NCBI GenBank assembly: GCA_964551975.1
Contig: CAZKFI010000066.1
Location: forward strand, 1-12,456
Length of the DNA stretch: 12,456 nucleotides
Origin: REEB426 sp964551975
GTDB taxonomy: Bacteria; Actinomycetota; Actinomycetes; S36-B12
Reading direction: 5' to 3'
Shown: positions 6,716-12,456 of the stretch, one piece after another
How the letters are laid out: each line of letters begins with the position of its first letter
Numbering within the stretch: the first letter of the stretch is position 1
Made by a program: the position numbers and the translations under genes
Notes under the pieces: model-generated
What the model was told of the DNA's origin: nothing
Database searches by the model: none
What the model saw: only the letters and a program-made list of their open reading frames with translations

Positions 6716-7372
6716 GTGAGCCCTGACATCGACCGAGAGCATGAAGCCACGCGTGGGTGGATTGCCCGCGCACCCGGTGGTGGCATGGCGGGTTTCGGGG
6801 ACATGCTCGATGAGCGACTGCTGCGTGAGCGCATCATCTGGCTCGAGGGTGAAGTTCGCGACGAGAACTCCAATCGCATCGCCAAGCAGCTGCAGGTGCT
6901 GGCGGCTGAGGACCCGACTCGTGACATCACGCTCTACATCAACTCACCAGGTGGCTCAATCACCGCTGGCATGGTCATCTACGACACGATGCAGTTGATC
7001 CCTAATGACGTGACGACGATCGCCATGGGCCTTGCTGCTTCGATGGGGCAGTTCCTGCTGTGCGCGGGGGCATCGGGGAAGCGCTATGCGACGCCGAATA
7101 CGCGCATCATGATGCATCAGCCACTGGGTGGGATCGGTGGAACGGCGAGCGATATCAAGATTCAGGCAGAGCAGATGCTCTTCATCAAACGCCGGATGGC
7201 CCAACTCATTGCAGAACACAGCGGTCAATCGCTGGAGAAAATCGAAGCCGACTCAGATCGCGATCGGTGGTTCACGGCTGATGAGGCCAAGTCGTACGGA
7301 CTCATCGACCACGTCTACAGCACCGCAGCCGATGCGCCAACGGGCGCCAATAGTTCGACGAGTGCCAAGTGA
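6716..7372 (+). CDS. clpP1: ATP-dependent Clp protease proteolytic subunit 1
   Basis: This serine protease subunit of 218 residues forms, with ClpP2, the barrel that degrades substrates unfolded by ClpX or ClpC. Numbering from GTG 6716, the triad is Ser109 (GLAASMGQF), His134 (MMHQPLGG) and Asp183 (SDRDRWF), with the same 25- and 49-residue spacings as E. coli ClpP. The LYINSPGGSI and GMVIYDTMQ segments that line the active site and ring interface are intact. GTG 6716 sits 4 nt after AGGAGG; ATG 6713 is one codon upstream but only 1 nt from it, so the start is uncertain by one residue. The N-terminus (through HEATRGWIARAPGGG) is probably a processed propeptide. The stop is 17 bp before clpP2, indicating one operon. 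Confidence 0.96.
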   Translation: MSPDIDREHEATRGWIARAPGGGMAGFGDMLDERLLRERIIWLEGEVRDENSNRIAKQLQVLAAEDPTRDITLYINSPGGSITAGMVIYDTMQLIPNDVTTIAMGLAASMGQFLLCAGASGKRYATPNTRIMMHQPLGGIGGTASDIKIQAEQMLFIKRRMAQLIAEHSGQSLEKIEADSDRDRWFTADEAKSYGLIDHVYSTAADAPTGANSSTSAK

Positions 7373-7389
7373 ACAGGAGCGTGAGCGGC

Positions 7390-7995
7390 ATGACATCGCC
7401 GAGTGCTCGGTACATCGTTCCGGAGTTCCGGGAGCGAGTGGCCAATGGTGAGCGTGTCCACAACCCGTACACCAAACTTTTTGAGGAGCGCATCATCTTC
7501 CTCGGTGTGCAGATTGATGACGCATCCGCTGACGACGTGATGGCGCAGCTCCTGTGTCTGGAGTCAATGGACCCGGATCGAGATATCCAGATCTACATCA
7601 ATTCACCCGGTGGCTCGTACACCGCGATGACAGCGATCTACGACACCATGCAGTTCGTCAAGCCCCAGGTGCAGACGGTGTGCTTGGGCCAGGCGGCCTC
7701 CGCTGCAGCGGTGCTGCTAGCCGCGGGCACCCCGGGTAAGCGCTTCGCGCTGCCACATGCCCGGATCCTGATCCATCAGCCCTATACCGAAGGCGGTGGG
7801 CAGGGATCGGATATCGAGATCCAAGCCAACGAGATCCTGCGGATGCGTCAGGAGATGGAAGGCATCCTCTCCCAGCACACCGGACGCACCCCGGATCAGA
7901 TCGGTAAGGACATCGAGCGCGACAAAATCCTGACGGCCGAGGCGGCCAAGGAGTACGGCATCATCGACGCGGTGATCGCCTCGCGCAAGGCCTAA
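7390..7995 (+). CDS. clpP2: ATP-dependent Clp protease proteolytic subunit 2
   Basis: This is the second ClpP paralogue, 201 residues. In actinobacteria the active enzyme is a mixed ClpP1P2 tetradecamer, and ClpP2 is the ring that docks ClpX or ClpC1. The triad is Ser104 (GQAASAAAVL), His129 (ILIHQPY) and Asp178 (IERDKIL). The segment YINSPGGSYTAM and the handle helix (SDIEIQANEILRMRQEME) are standard. I chose ATG 7390, 10 nt after AGGAG. GTG 7381 and GTG 7369 are in frame; the former abuts the SD and the latter overlaps the clpP1 stop. It is transcribed directly behind clpP1 with no room for a separate promoter. Confidence 0.96.
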   Translation: MTSPSARYIVPEFRERVANGERVHNPYTKLFEERIIFLGVQIDDASADDVMAQLLCLESMDPDRDIQIYINSPGGSYTAMTAIYDTMQFVKPQVQTVCLGQAASAAAVLLAAGTPGKRFALPHARILIHQPYTEGGGQGSDIEIQANEILRMRQEMEGILSQHTGRTPDQIGKDIERDKILTAEAAKEYGIIDAVIASRKA

Positions 7996-8116
7996 TGACG
8001 GATCCGACTTCCGAAAACAGTGGGATTCCTGGGGTTTTTGGGAAATTTGTGACATTTTCCTGCGGCACATGCAGGAGGTGGACCCGAATGGTGGTCCGGC
8101 AAGGTAGCGTTCCCCG

Positions 8117-8135
8117 GGGCCACAAAGGATGGCCC
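8117..8135 (+). other. hairpin in the clpX leader
   Basis: GGGCCA-N7-TGGCCC forms a 6-bp stem ending 10 nt before the clpX Shine-Dalgarno sequence. It has no U-tract, so it is not a clear terminator. It could protect or attenuate the clpX message. Confidence 0.35.
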
Positions 8136-8155
8136 TGTTTGCCTCAGGAGGGTCA

Positions 8156-9448
8156 GTGGCGCGCATCGGAGAGACCGGCGATCTACTGAAGTGCTCGTTT
8201 TGCGGCAAAAGCCAAAAGCAGGTCAAGAAGCTCATCGCCGGCCCAGGGGTCTACATCTGCGATGAGTGCATAGATCTGTGCAACGAAATCATTGAGGAGG
8301 AACTCAACGAGGCCGGCGAGATGCCGTGGGGCGATCTGCCCAAGCCTCGCGAGATCTACGAGTTCCTCGATCAGTACGTCATCGGCCAGCAGATCGCCAA
8401 GAAGGCCCTCTCCGTGGCCGTCTACAACCACTACAAGCGCGTGCAGGCCTCCGGCGGCGACCGTCCACGTGATGACCAGGTCGAACTTGCCAAGTCCAAC
8501 ATCCTGCTGCTGGGCCCAACCGGGTCCGGAAAGACCCTGCTGGCCCAGACGCTGGCACGCATGCTCAATGTGCCGTTCGCCATCGCTGACGCCACAGCCC
8601 TAACCGAAGCGGGCTACGTTGGCGAGGACGTCGAGAACATCCTGCTCAAGCTGATCCAGGCGGCGGACTACGACGTCAAGAAGGCCGAGACCGGCATCAT
8701 CTACATCGATGAGATCGACAAGGTTGCCCGCAAGAGCGAGAATCCGTCGATCACTCGTGATGTTTCCGGTGAGGGTGTGCAGCAGGCGCTGCTGAAGATC
8801 CTGGAAGGCACTCAAGCCTCCGTGCCTCCGCAGGGTGGTCGCAAGCATCCGCACCAGGAGTTCATCCAGATCGACACCACCAATGTGCTGTTCATCGTTG
8901 GCGGCGCCTTCGCTGGATTGGATTCGATCATCGAGCAGCGCCTTGGCCAAAAGCGCGTGGGCTTCACCTTCGACCTCGTCGATGGAACCCGGGTCGATAA
9001 CCGGGCTGACATGGACGACGTGTTCTCACATGTCATGCCGGAAGATCTGCTGAAGTTCGGCATGATCCCGGAATTCATCGGACGTCTGCCGGTGTTCACC
9101 TCGGTGACAAAGTTGGATCAAGAGGCACTGATGGCCGTGCTCACCGAGCCGCGCAATGCTCTGGTGAAGCAGTATCAGCGACTGTTCGAGCTGGACGGCG
9201 TGGAGTTGGAATTCCAGACGCAGGCACTGGTTGAAATCGCGGACCTGGCATTGCTGCGCGGTACTGGTGCCCGCGGGCTGCGTGCGATCCTGGAAGAGGT
9301 CCTGCTCAACGTGATGTACGACGTACCCAGCCGCACCGACGTCGCCAAAGTAGTGATCACCGCAGAGGTCGTCCGTGACAACGTCAATCCGACCCTGATT
9401 CCGCGCGAGCAACTGCCGCGCAGTCAACGGCGCGAGAAGTCGGCCTAG
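8156..9448 (+). CDS. clpX: ATP-dependent Clp protease ATP-binding subunit ClpX
   Basis: This AAA+ unfoldase feeds substrates to ClpP1P2. The protein is 430 residues, the family's normal length. The N-terminal zinc-binding domain has Cys13, Cys16, Cys35 and Cys38 (CSFC and CDEC). Walker A is GPTGSGKT at 120-127, Walker B IIYIDEIDK with Asp185-Glu186, the pore loop GYVGED follows Walker A, and the sensor-2 arginine is in GTGARGLRAI. The ClpP-docking loop reads VGF (in KRVGFTF), a variant of the E. coli IGF. The start is GTG 8156, just after AGGAGGG, which gives MARIGETGDLLKCSFCGKSQ, the standard actinobacterial N-terminus; an in-frame ATG 27 bp upstream is not used. A 160-bp gap with a hairpin separates it from clpP2, so it may be read through or have its own promoter. 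Confidence 0.97.
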   Translation: MARIGETGDLLKCSFCGKSQKQVKKLIAGPGVYICDECIDLCNEIIEEELNEAGEMPWGDLPKPREIYEFLDQYVIGQQIAKKALSVAVYNHYKRVQASGGDRPRDDQVELAKSNILLLGPTGSGKTLLAQTLARMLNVPFAIADATALTEAGYVGEDVENILLKLIQAADYDVKKAETGIIYIDEIDKVARKSENPSITRDVSGEGVQQALLKILEGTQASVPPQGGRKHPHQEFIQIDTTNVLFIVGGAFAGLDSIIEQRLGQKRVGFTFDLVDGTRVDNRADMDDVFSHVMPEDLLKFGMIPEFIGRLPVFTSVTKLDQEALMAVLTEPRNALVKQYQRLFELDGVELEFQTQALVEIADLALLRGTGARGLRAILEEVLLNVMYDVPSRTDVAKVVITAEVVRDNVNPTLIPREQLPRSQRREKSA

Positions 9449-9473
9449 CGGTTTCTCGTATCGCACCATCGCG

Positions 9474-9487
9474 CGGGCACCTGCCCG
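9474..9487. terminator. possible bidirectional terminator hairpin
   Basis: CGGGCA-CC-TGCCCG lies between the convergent stops of clpX and the XRE-type gene. The stem is short and has no U-tract on either strand, so only its position supports a terminator role. Confidence 0.35.
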
Positions 9488-9502
9488 AGATGCTGTTCCT
9501 GT

Positions 9503-9805
9503 CTAGTCCTCGGTCTCCGGCCAGGTGAACTTCATCGTCTTGCCCTGGCTCGTTGCCTTCGGCACCCGCTCATCGTCGGGATCTACTGCACCGATGCGCA
9601 CGAGGAGTTCGTAGATGCTGACGTTGAGCCCACCGGCGAGTGATTCCAGGGCGTCGACGCGCGGACGCTGCTGCTGACGGAAGATTCGCGACAGGTTGCC
9701 CTTGTCCGACTCGCAGCGCGTAGCGAGCTCATCGAGCGACGCGATATCAAGTTCGGCCATGCGGCTGCGAAGCCAGGCCATGGTCTGTTCTGGGGTGGCG
9801 CGCAA
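9503..9805 (-). CDS. small XRE/Cro-CI-type DNA-binding regulator
   Basis: This is a predicted 100-residue cytoplasmic DNA-binding protein. The helix-turn-helix spans ~17-72: LDELATRCESDKGNLSRIFR supplies helices 2 and 3, followed by RPRVDALESLAGGLNVSIYEL, the usual end of the XRE fold. The C-terminal ~28 residues are polar and unassigned. The start is TTG 9805, chosen because GGGAG lies 4 nt upstream; the next in-frame ATG at 9781 would lose eight residues but keep the domain and has no SD. It is convergent with clpX and divergent from the secreted-protein operon. It does not resemble ClgR, whose HTH sequence differs, so I would not link it to clp regulation without data. A tract of 11 C (minus strand) lies 17 nt upstream of the start codon. 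Confidence 0.8.
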   Translation of the reverse strand: MRATPEQTMAWLRSRMAELDIASLDELATRCESDKGNLSRIFRQQQRPRVDALESLAGGLNVSIYELLVRIGAVDPDDERVPKATSQGKTMKFTWPETED

Positions 9806-9821
9806 CGGACTCCCTAGCGCC

Positions 9822-9832
9822 GGGGGGGGGGG
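9822..9832. repeat. 11-bp G/C homopolymer tract
   Basis: Eleven consecutive G on the plus strand (C on the minus strand) lie in the leader of the XRE-type gene, between its probable promoter and Shine-Dalgarno sequence. Tracts of this length are prone to slippage and also to sequencing error. Confidence 0.95.
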
Positions 9833-9849
9833 TTCGCCAGCGCTGGGGA

Positions 9850-9878
9850 AGGCTAACTCACGTTCGGGGATCCGTCAC
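9850..9878 (-). promoter_or_regulatory. possible promoter of the XRE-type gene
   Basis: On the minus strand GTGACG (9878-9873), 17 nt and TAGCCT (9855-9850) precede the gene. The predicted start, near 9843, places the C11 tract inside the 5' untranslated leader. The elements match consensus only partly. Confidence 0.4.
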
Positions 9879-9935
9879 CTCTGAACATTTCGCTCAGTGA
9901 AACGCAGGAAAGTACAGCGAAACGCGCCGCAAAGA

Positions 9936-9964
9936 TTGCGTATGCGCAACGGACTGGCTAATGT
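9936..9964 (+). promoter_or_regulatory. promoter of the secreted-protein/sulfotransferase operon
   Basis: TTGCGT (9936-9941), exactly 17 nt and TAATGT (9959-9964) form a strong promoter match. A start ~7 nt downstream coincides with GTG 9972, suggesting a leaderless transcript. The -35 is embedded in TTGC-GTA-TGCGCAAC (9936-9950), a pattern repeated upstream of the LuxR-type gene. Confidence 0.6.
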
Positions 9965-9971
9965 CCCGAAG

Positions 9972-10406
9972 GTGAGACCCACCACAACAGGCGCAATTGG
10001 CCTGCTGGTCACCAGTTTGACCTGCTTGGGCCCTGGGATGCCTGCTGCACAGGCGCAGGACGGCGTGTTGGCACGGCCCGTGACGTGGGCTCTGATTCCT
10101 GCGGGGGAGCCGATGGCGCCGCACTTCCGCCAGCAGGGACCGATCCGTGTTGATCCCGGGACGAGCATGGAGGTGACCATCCGCGAGGCTCCCCAGACCT
10201 GCCGGGCGGTCGTGGAACTCCTCCAGCAGGAACTCGTGGTCGCGCAAGCCAGTGAACTCGTTGGTGGGGATGGTCGTGCCACGGTGACCATTCGTTTCCC
10301 GCAGGAGTCTGGTCGCTATCTGCTTCAGGCCCGGCTGGGCGGTCCACGTTGTCCGGAGGAGGGACGTATGCAACCAACGCAACAGCGTCGGGTGATCGTG
10401 GCATGA
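9972..10406 (+). CDS. small secreted protein of unknown function
   Basis: I do not recognise a family. The proposed product is 144 residues with a signal peptide (hydrophobic GAIGLLVTSLTCLG, cleavage likely after AAQA at ~28). The mature part alternates short hydrophobic strands (PVTWALIP, SMEVTIRE, RAVVELL, RATVTIRF, GRYLLQARL), suggesting a single beta-sandwich. Cys77 and Cys127 could form one disulfide. I chose GTG 9972 because the promoter places the transcription start at that codon; GTG 9897 and ATG 9942 are in frame, but both lie at or upstream of the -10. The protein would be exported and possibly bound to the wall. Its stop TGA overlaps the next gene's ATG (ATGA), so the two proteins are translationally coupled and probably act together, though one is extracellular and the other apparently cytoplasmic. 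Confidence 0.7.
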   Translation: MRPTTTGAIGLLVTSLTCLGPGMPAAQAQDGVLARPVTWALIPAGEPMAPHFRQQGPIRVDPGTSMEVTIREAPQTCRAVVELLQQELVVAQASELVGGDGRATVTIRFPQESGRYLLQARLGGPRCPEEGRMQPTQQRRVIVA

Positions 10407-11395
10407 GCCTGCCGACGGCACCGGTGATTGGACGAACGCTCAGTCCGGTCTTCGTCGTAGGCCCTGACACCACCTGCGTAACGGCAGTGGCCGATGGGTT
10501 GCGCCGCTGCGATGGGGTCATCGGATTCGGTCGGCCACTGGAGGTGTTCAGTGAGATGCCCGGGCTAGTGGACCTCATTGCCAATTCCGAGGCGCTCTAC
10601 AGCCCCACCCGTCAGGCGGAGGCTAAGCAGCACGTGCGCAACCGCTGGGAGCAGGTGGTCGATGCAAAAGATGGCCCATCGATTGGTGGCGCACGCCTGT
10701 GCGAAGAAGCCCGAGTAGCGATGGATGACTTTCTGGCCCGGCTTCCCTCGGGGCGTTGGTCGCGTGGCGAACTGCAGACCGTGCACGACGCCACCAAGCG
10801 ATTCCTGCACGACCTGTCGCGAGGTCACCCGCAGTGGACGTTAGGGCCGCGAATCCTGCTTGATCAGGCACCATTCGGCCTGCTCACCGGCCGCACGCTA
10901 ATGCGCGCACTTCCAGATGCCCGCTTCGTTCATGTCGTGCGGGAACCGGTCGGCTTCGTGCGCGCCCTGGCCTCCGGTGTCTGGGGGCCACGAGCGATCG
11001 ACAGTGCGACGAATTGGAGCCTGCAGTACGCCGAGGCGGCGCGTGAGGCAGCAGATCAGTTGCCACCGGAGCGCGTGCACCAGGTGCAGTGGGAGTTGTT
11101 GCAGCATCAGGACCCGCAGGCGCACCGGGCACTCGGCGAATTCCTAGGCCTTGATGCCACCGCCACGCAGTCACTGAGCGTCGCGGTGGATGCGGGCGCC
11201 GCCAAGGGCGGAAGTGTTGATGGGGCCGCGTTGCCCGATTGGCTCTGGATGGCAACCCCGAAGGCTTTGGAGCAGTTAGCGAGCCTGCAGCAGGCGTGGG
11301 GTTACCCGGTCACGGTGGGGACGTCTAGACCAGGCCCAACCGCTTGGCTTCCGCGAACACCTTCCGGCGATCATGGACACCACACAGCGTCATGA
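10403..11395 (+). CDS. sulfotransferase-family protein, degenerate PAPS loop
   Basis: This 330-residue predicted cytoplasmic protein has the bacterial Sulfotransfer_3 layout; the family transfers sulfate from PAPS to carbohydrates or other acceptors. The first strand and loop read VFVVGPDTTCVTAV (16-29), where active members have a Gly-x-x-x-Ser-Gly-Thr loop binding the 5'-phosphosulfate; here the SGT element is lost, although Thr and Gly remain. RFVHVVREPVGFVRAL (174-189) matches the 3'-phosphate-binding motif, and VHQVQWELLQ plus LGEFLGL (~225-250) match the C-terminal signature. It could have altered cofactor use or be inactive. The ATG overlaps the preceding stop. The last ~24 residues run antisense into the LuxR-type gene and look like read-through rather than domain. 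Acceptor unknown. Confidence 0.7.
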   Translation: MSLPTAPVIGRTLSPVFVVGPDTTCVTAVADGLRRCDGVIGFGRPLEVFSEMPGLVDLIANSEALYSPTRQAEAKQHVRNRWEQVVDAKDGPSIGGARLCEEARVAMDDFLARLPSGRWSRGELQTVHDATKRFLHDLSRGHPQWTLGPRILLDQAPFGLLTGRTLMRALPDARFVHVVREPVGFVRALASGVWGPRAIDSATNWSLQYAEAAREAADQLPPERVHQVQWELLQHQDPQAHRALGEFLGLDATATQSLSVAVDAGAAKGGSVDGAALPDWLWMATPKALEQLASLQQAWGYPVTVGTSRPGPTAWLPRTPSGDHGHHTAS

Positions 11396-12158
11396 TCGCC
11401 TGCAGATCCTTTTTGATGGTGGGCACCGAATAGCCCACCTGGCGGGCGATCTCGTTGTTCGTCAGATTGCGTCCAACGAGTTCGATCACGGTGCGCTGTC
11501 GCTCGGAGATGAGCGGAGCGGTATCAACATTGGTCAGGCGAATCACCTCATTAGGCGCCATCTGGCGGTTCAACCACAGGGCTGTCGCCGCGGCGACTGA
11601 ATCCAGGTACCAGGCGTCATCGGCATCCAGCGTCAGGACAGAGTTTAAGGCTAAGCCGATGACTCCGATGGCCACACCCTGATGAATGACCGGCACGGTG
11701 ATCAGGCTGGAGGCGGTGAATCGCCAGTCATCACCGCCGTAGACCTGTGGCATGCCCAGGAGTGGAAACAGTTCGACAATCTCACTGCCGTTCGTGGTGA
11801 ACGGGCGCATCGTGGTGAAGGCATTCGTCAATGGCAGGCGCAGGGATAGCGGGATCTTGCGGAAGCCCTCCAGCTCTGCGTCAGTGAAGCCGTGGCTGCC
11901 CACCAGGGTGAGGTGCTGCTCGTCGAGGGCGGCATACAGGTGTCCGGCGAGCAGGCCCAGGGGCGCCAAGGCGCCCTTGACCAGCGACCTGGCGACCGCC
12001 TCACCGTCATCGGTGGAGGCCAGCAGTCGCAGGTACGTCGTCAGGGCGGCTAGGCGATCTCGCGGTGGCTGCTGAAGCTCCTCGGTCGACATCTCGGCCA
12101 GGTGCTCGTCTATGCCGTAGACCTGCTCGATCTGCAGCGCCGGTGGCTGCTCTGCCAT
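11325..12158 (-). CDS. GAF-LuxR family transcriptional regulator
   Basis: This 277-residue protein is a one-component-type regulator: there is no receiver or kinase domain. Residues ~36-195 form a GAF-like sensor (hydrophobic strands around LGLLAGHLYAAL and SLITVPVIHQGVAIGVIGLAL). Residues ~217-277 form a LuxR-type helix-turn-helix, with ISERQRTVIELVGRNLTNNE as scaffold helices and SVPTIKKDLQAI as the recognition helix. The ligand is not evident; GAF domains bind small molecules or redox groups. I chose ATG 12158, preceded by GAGGAGGG; the frame runs 33 codons further upstream but without a start of comparable quality. It faces the sulfotransferase gene tail to tail with 71 bp of overlap. Two perfect inverted repeats upstream could be its own operators. 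Regulation of the neighbouring operon is an inference from a shared motif. Confidence 0.88.
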   Translation of the reverse strand: MAEQPPALQIEQVYGIDEHLAEMSTEELQQPPRDRLAALTTYLRLLASTDDGEAVARSLVKGALAPLGLLAGHLYAALDEQHLTLVGSHGFTDAELEGFRKIPLSLRLPLTNAFTTMRPFTTNGSEIVELFPLLGMPQVYGGDDWRFTASSLITVPVIHQGVAIGVIGLALNSVLTLDADDAWYLDSVAAATALWLNRQMAPNEVIRLTNVDTAPLISERQRTVIELVGRNLTNNEIARQVGYSVPTIKKDLQAIMTLCGVHDRRKVFAEAKRLGLV

Positions 12159-12227
12159 GTTCCCTCCTCGGCGGACCTTCACCCTGTCGAACACCTGCTG
12201 CAAACAATCTAAAGGGTCAGGACCAAA

Positions 12228-12249
12228 GTGGATATCACCGGATATCCAC
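12228..12249. promoter_or_regulatory. inverted repeat, candidate operator upstream of the LuxR-type gene
   Basis: GTGGATATC-N4-GATATCCAC is a perfect 9-bp inverted repeat. It lies 70 bp before the LuxR-type start. A weak TAGATT -10 on the minus strand (~12212-12207) would put this repeat over the -35. No similar repeat was noticed elsewhere in the window. Confidence 0.6.
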
Positions 12250-12268
12250 GGTTGCAAGTGCGCAACCG
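12249..12268. promoter_or_regulatory. inverted repeat containing TTGC-N3-TGCGCAA
   Basis: CGGTTGC-N6-GCAACCG is a perfect 7-bp inverted repeat sharing its first base with the neighbouring 22-bp repeat. The inner TTGC-AAG-TGCGCAAC (12252-12266) matches 12 of 15 positions of the sequence over the -35 at 9936-9950. Confidence 0.55.
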
Positions 12269-12394
12269 AGCGGGTTTGGTGGTGTGCGCGGCATAGATTC
12301 GCCAGTGCTGCGGGCGCGTAGCACCGGGCGTGATCTGCGATACCCGGGACGTTCGTGGGGGGCGTGCTAGGCGCCCGCAGTTACGTTTTCTGCG

Positions 12395-12456
12395 TTATTC
12401 CGCAGCGACCTGAACCTCGGCCTCGATGTGTTGGGCTTCGCTGCCAATCAACTGCA
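12395..12456 (-). CDS. C-terminal end of an unidentified protein (5' partial)
   Basis: The minus strand is open from the right edge to a TAA at 12397-12395, giving 19 residues ending EAEVQVAAE. The piece is too short to assign a family. Its orientation matches the LuxR-type gene, and a gap of ~235 bp containing the two inverted repeats follows its stop. It is supported only by the open frame and gene-like codon use. Confidence 0.4.
   Translation of the reverse strand, partial: QLIGSEAQHIEAEVQVAAE

Noticed and set aside
6040..6930. 296-residue minus-strand frame across tig and clpP1
   Set aside because: It spans the ends of two confident plus-strand genes and the regulatory gap, and its Ser/Arg-rich sequence has no domain.
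7996..8155. Promoter for clpX in the clpP2-clpX gap
   Set aside because: An AT-rich patch near 8030-8060 is visible, but I found no -35/-10 pair with acceptable spacing.
7995..8189. 64-residue frame starting at the clpP2 stop (TAATG)
   Set aside because: No Shine-Dalgarno sequence, overlap with the clpX start, and no recognisable content.
9503..9805. XRE-type gene as clgR, given its position beside clpX
   Set aside because: Its HTH sequence does not match the ClgR helices I know, so position alone is not enough.
10009..10584. 191-residue minus-strand frame opposite the secreted protein
   Set aside because: It is antisense to two coupled genes that have a promoter, a signal peptide and a start overlap; no support for the minus strand.
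12065..12370. 101-residue plus-strand frame over the LuxR-type start and its upstream region
   Set aside because: It runs through two inverted repeats and the LuxR-type ribosome binding site and has no initiation site of its own.

Overview
The window looks like a chromosomal segment of a high-GC Actinomycetota. The evidence is the order tig, clpP1, clpP2, clpX with two clpP paralogues, a near-consensus IdeR/DtxR iron box, the actinobacterial ClpX N-terminus, and frequent GTG and TTG starts. The genus cannot be assigned from the sequence. I see no insertion sequence, integrase, CRISPR array or rRNA.

Layout. (1) 1-2610, plus strand: the 3' end of a PepSY-like protein with an APDDG-repeat and Gly/His/Asp-rich tail. 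It overlaps a secreted protein whose N-terminal half resembles a degenerate HNH nuclease fold and whose C-terminal half is a clan GH-A glycoside hydrolase. (2) 2623-3765, minus strand: a TerC-family membrane protein behind a probable yybP-ykoY (Mn2+) riboswitch, with a promoter placed so that transcription would begin at the riboswitch. (3) 3782-5114: tRNA-Gly(TCC), a pterin-4a-carbinolamine dehydratase, and a divergent FTR1-type iron permease with an iron box over its promoter. (4) 5151-9448, plus strand: tRNA-Pro(TGG), trigger factor, ClpP1, ClpP2 and ClpX, which form the cytosolic folding and proteolysis block. A ClgR-like palindrome lies ahead of clpP1. (5) 9503-12158: a small XRE-type regulator on the minus strand, whose leader carries an 11-G/C tract; a divergent, probably leaderless secreted protein translationally coupled to a sulfotransferase-like protein; and a convergent GAF-LuxR regulator overlapping the sulfotransferase gene by 71 bp. 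(6) 12159-12456: the LuxR upstream region with two adjacent perfect inverted repeats, then the last 19 codons of an unidentified minus-strand gene.

Regions 2 and 3 are metal-linked, with probable Mn2+ and Fe2+ control respectively. Region 4 is core proteostasis. The least explained parts are the HNH-like/glycosidase fusion and region 5. In region 5 the pattern TTGC-N3-TGCGCAA occurs both over the -35 of the secreted-protein/sulfotransferase operon and upstream of the LuxR gene, which suggests a small local regulon.
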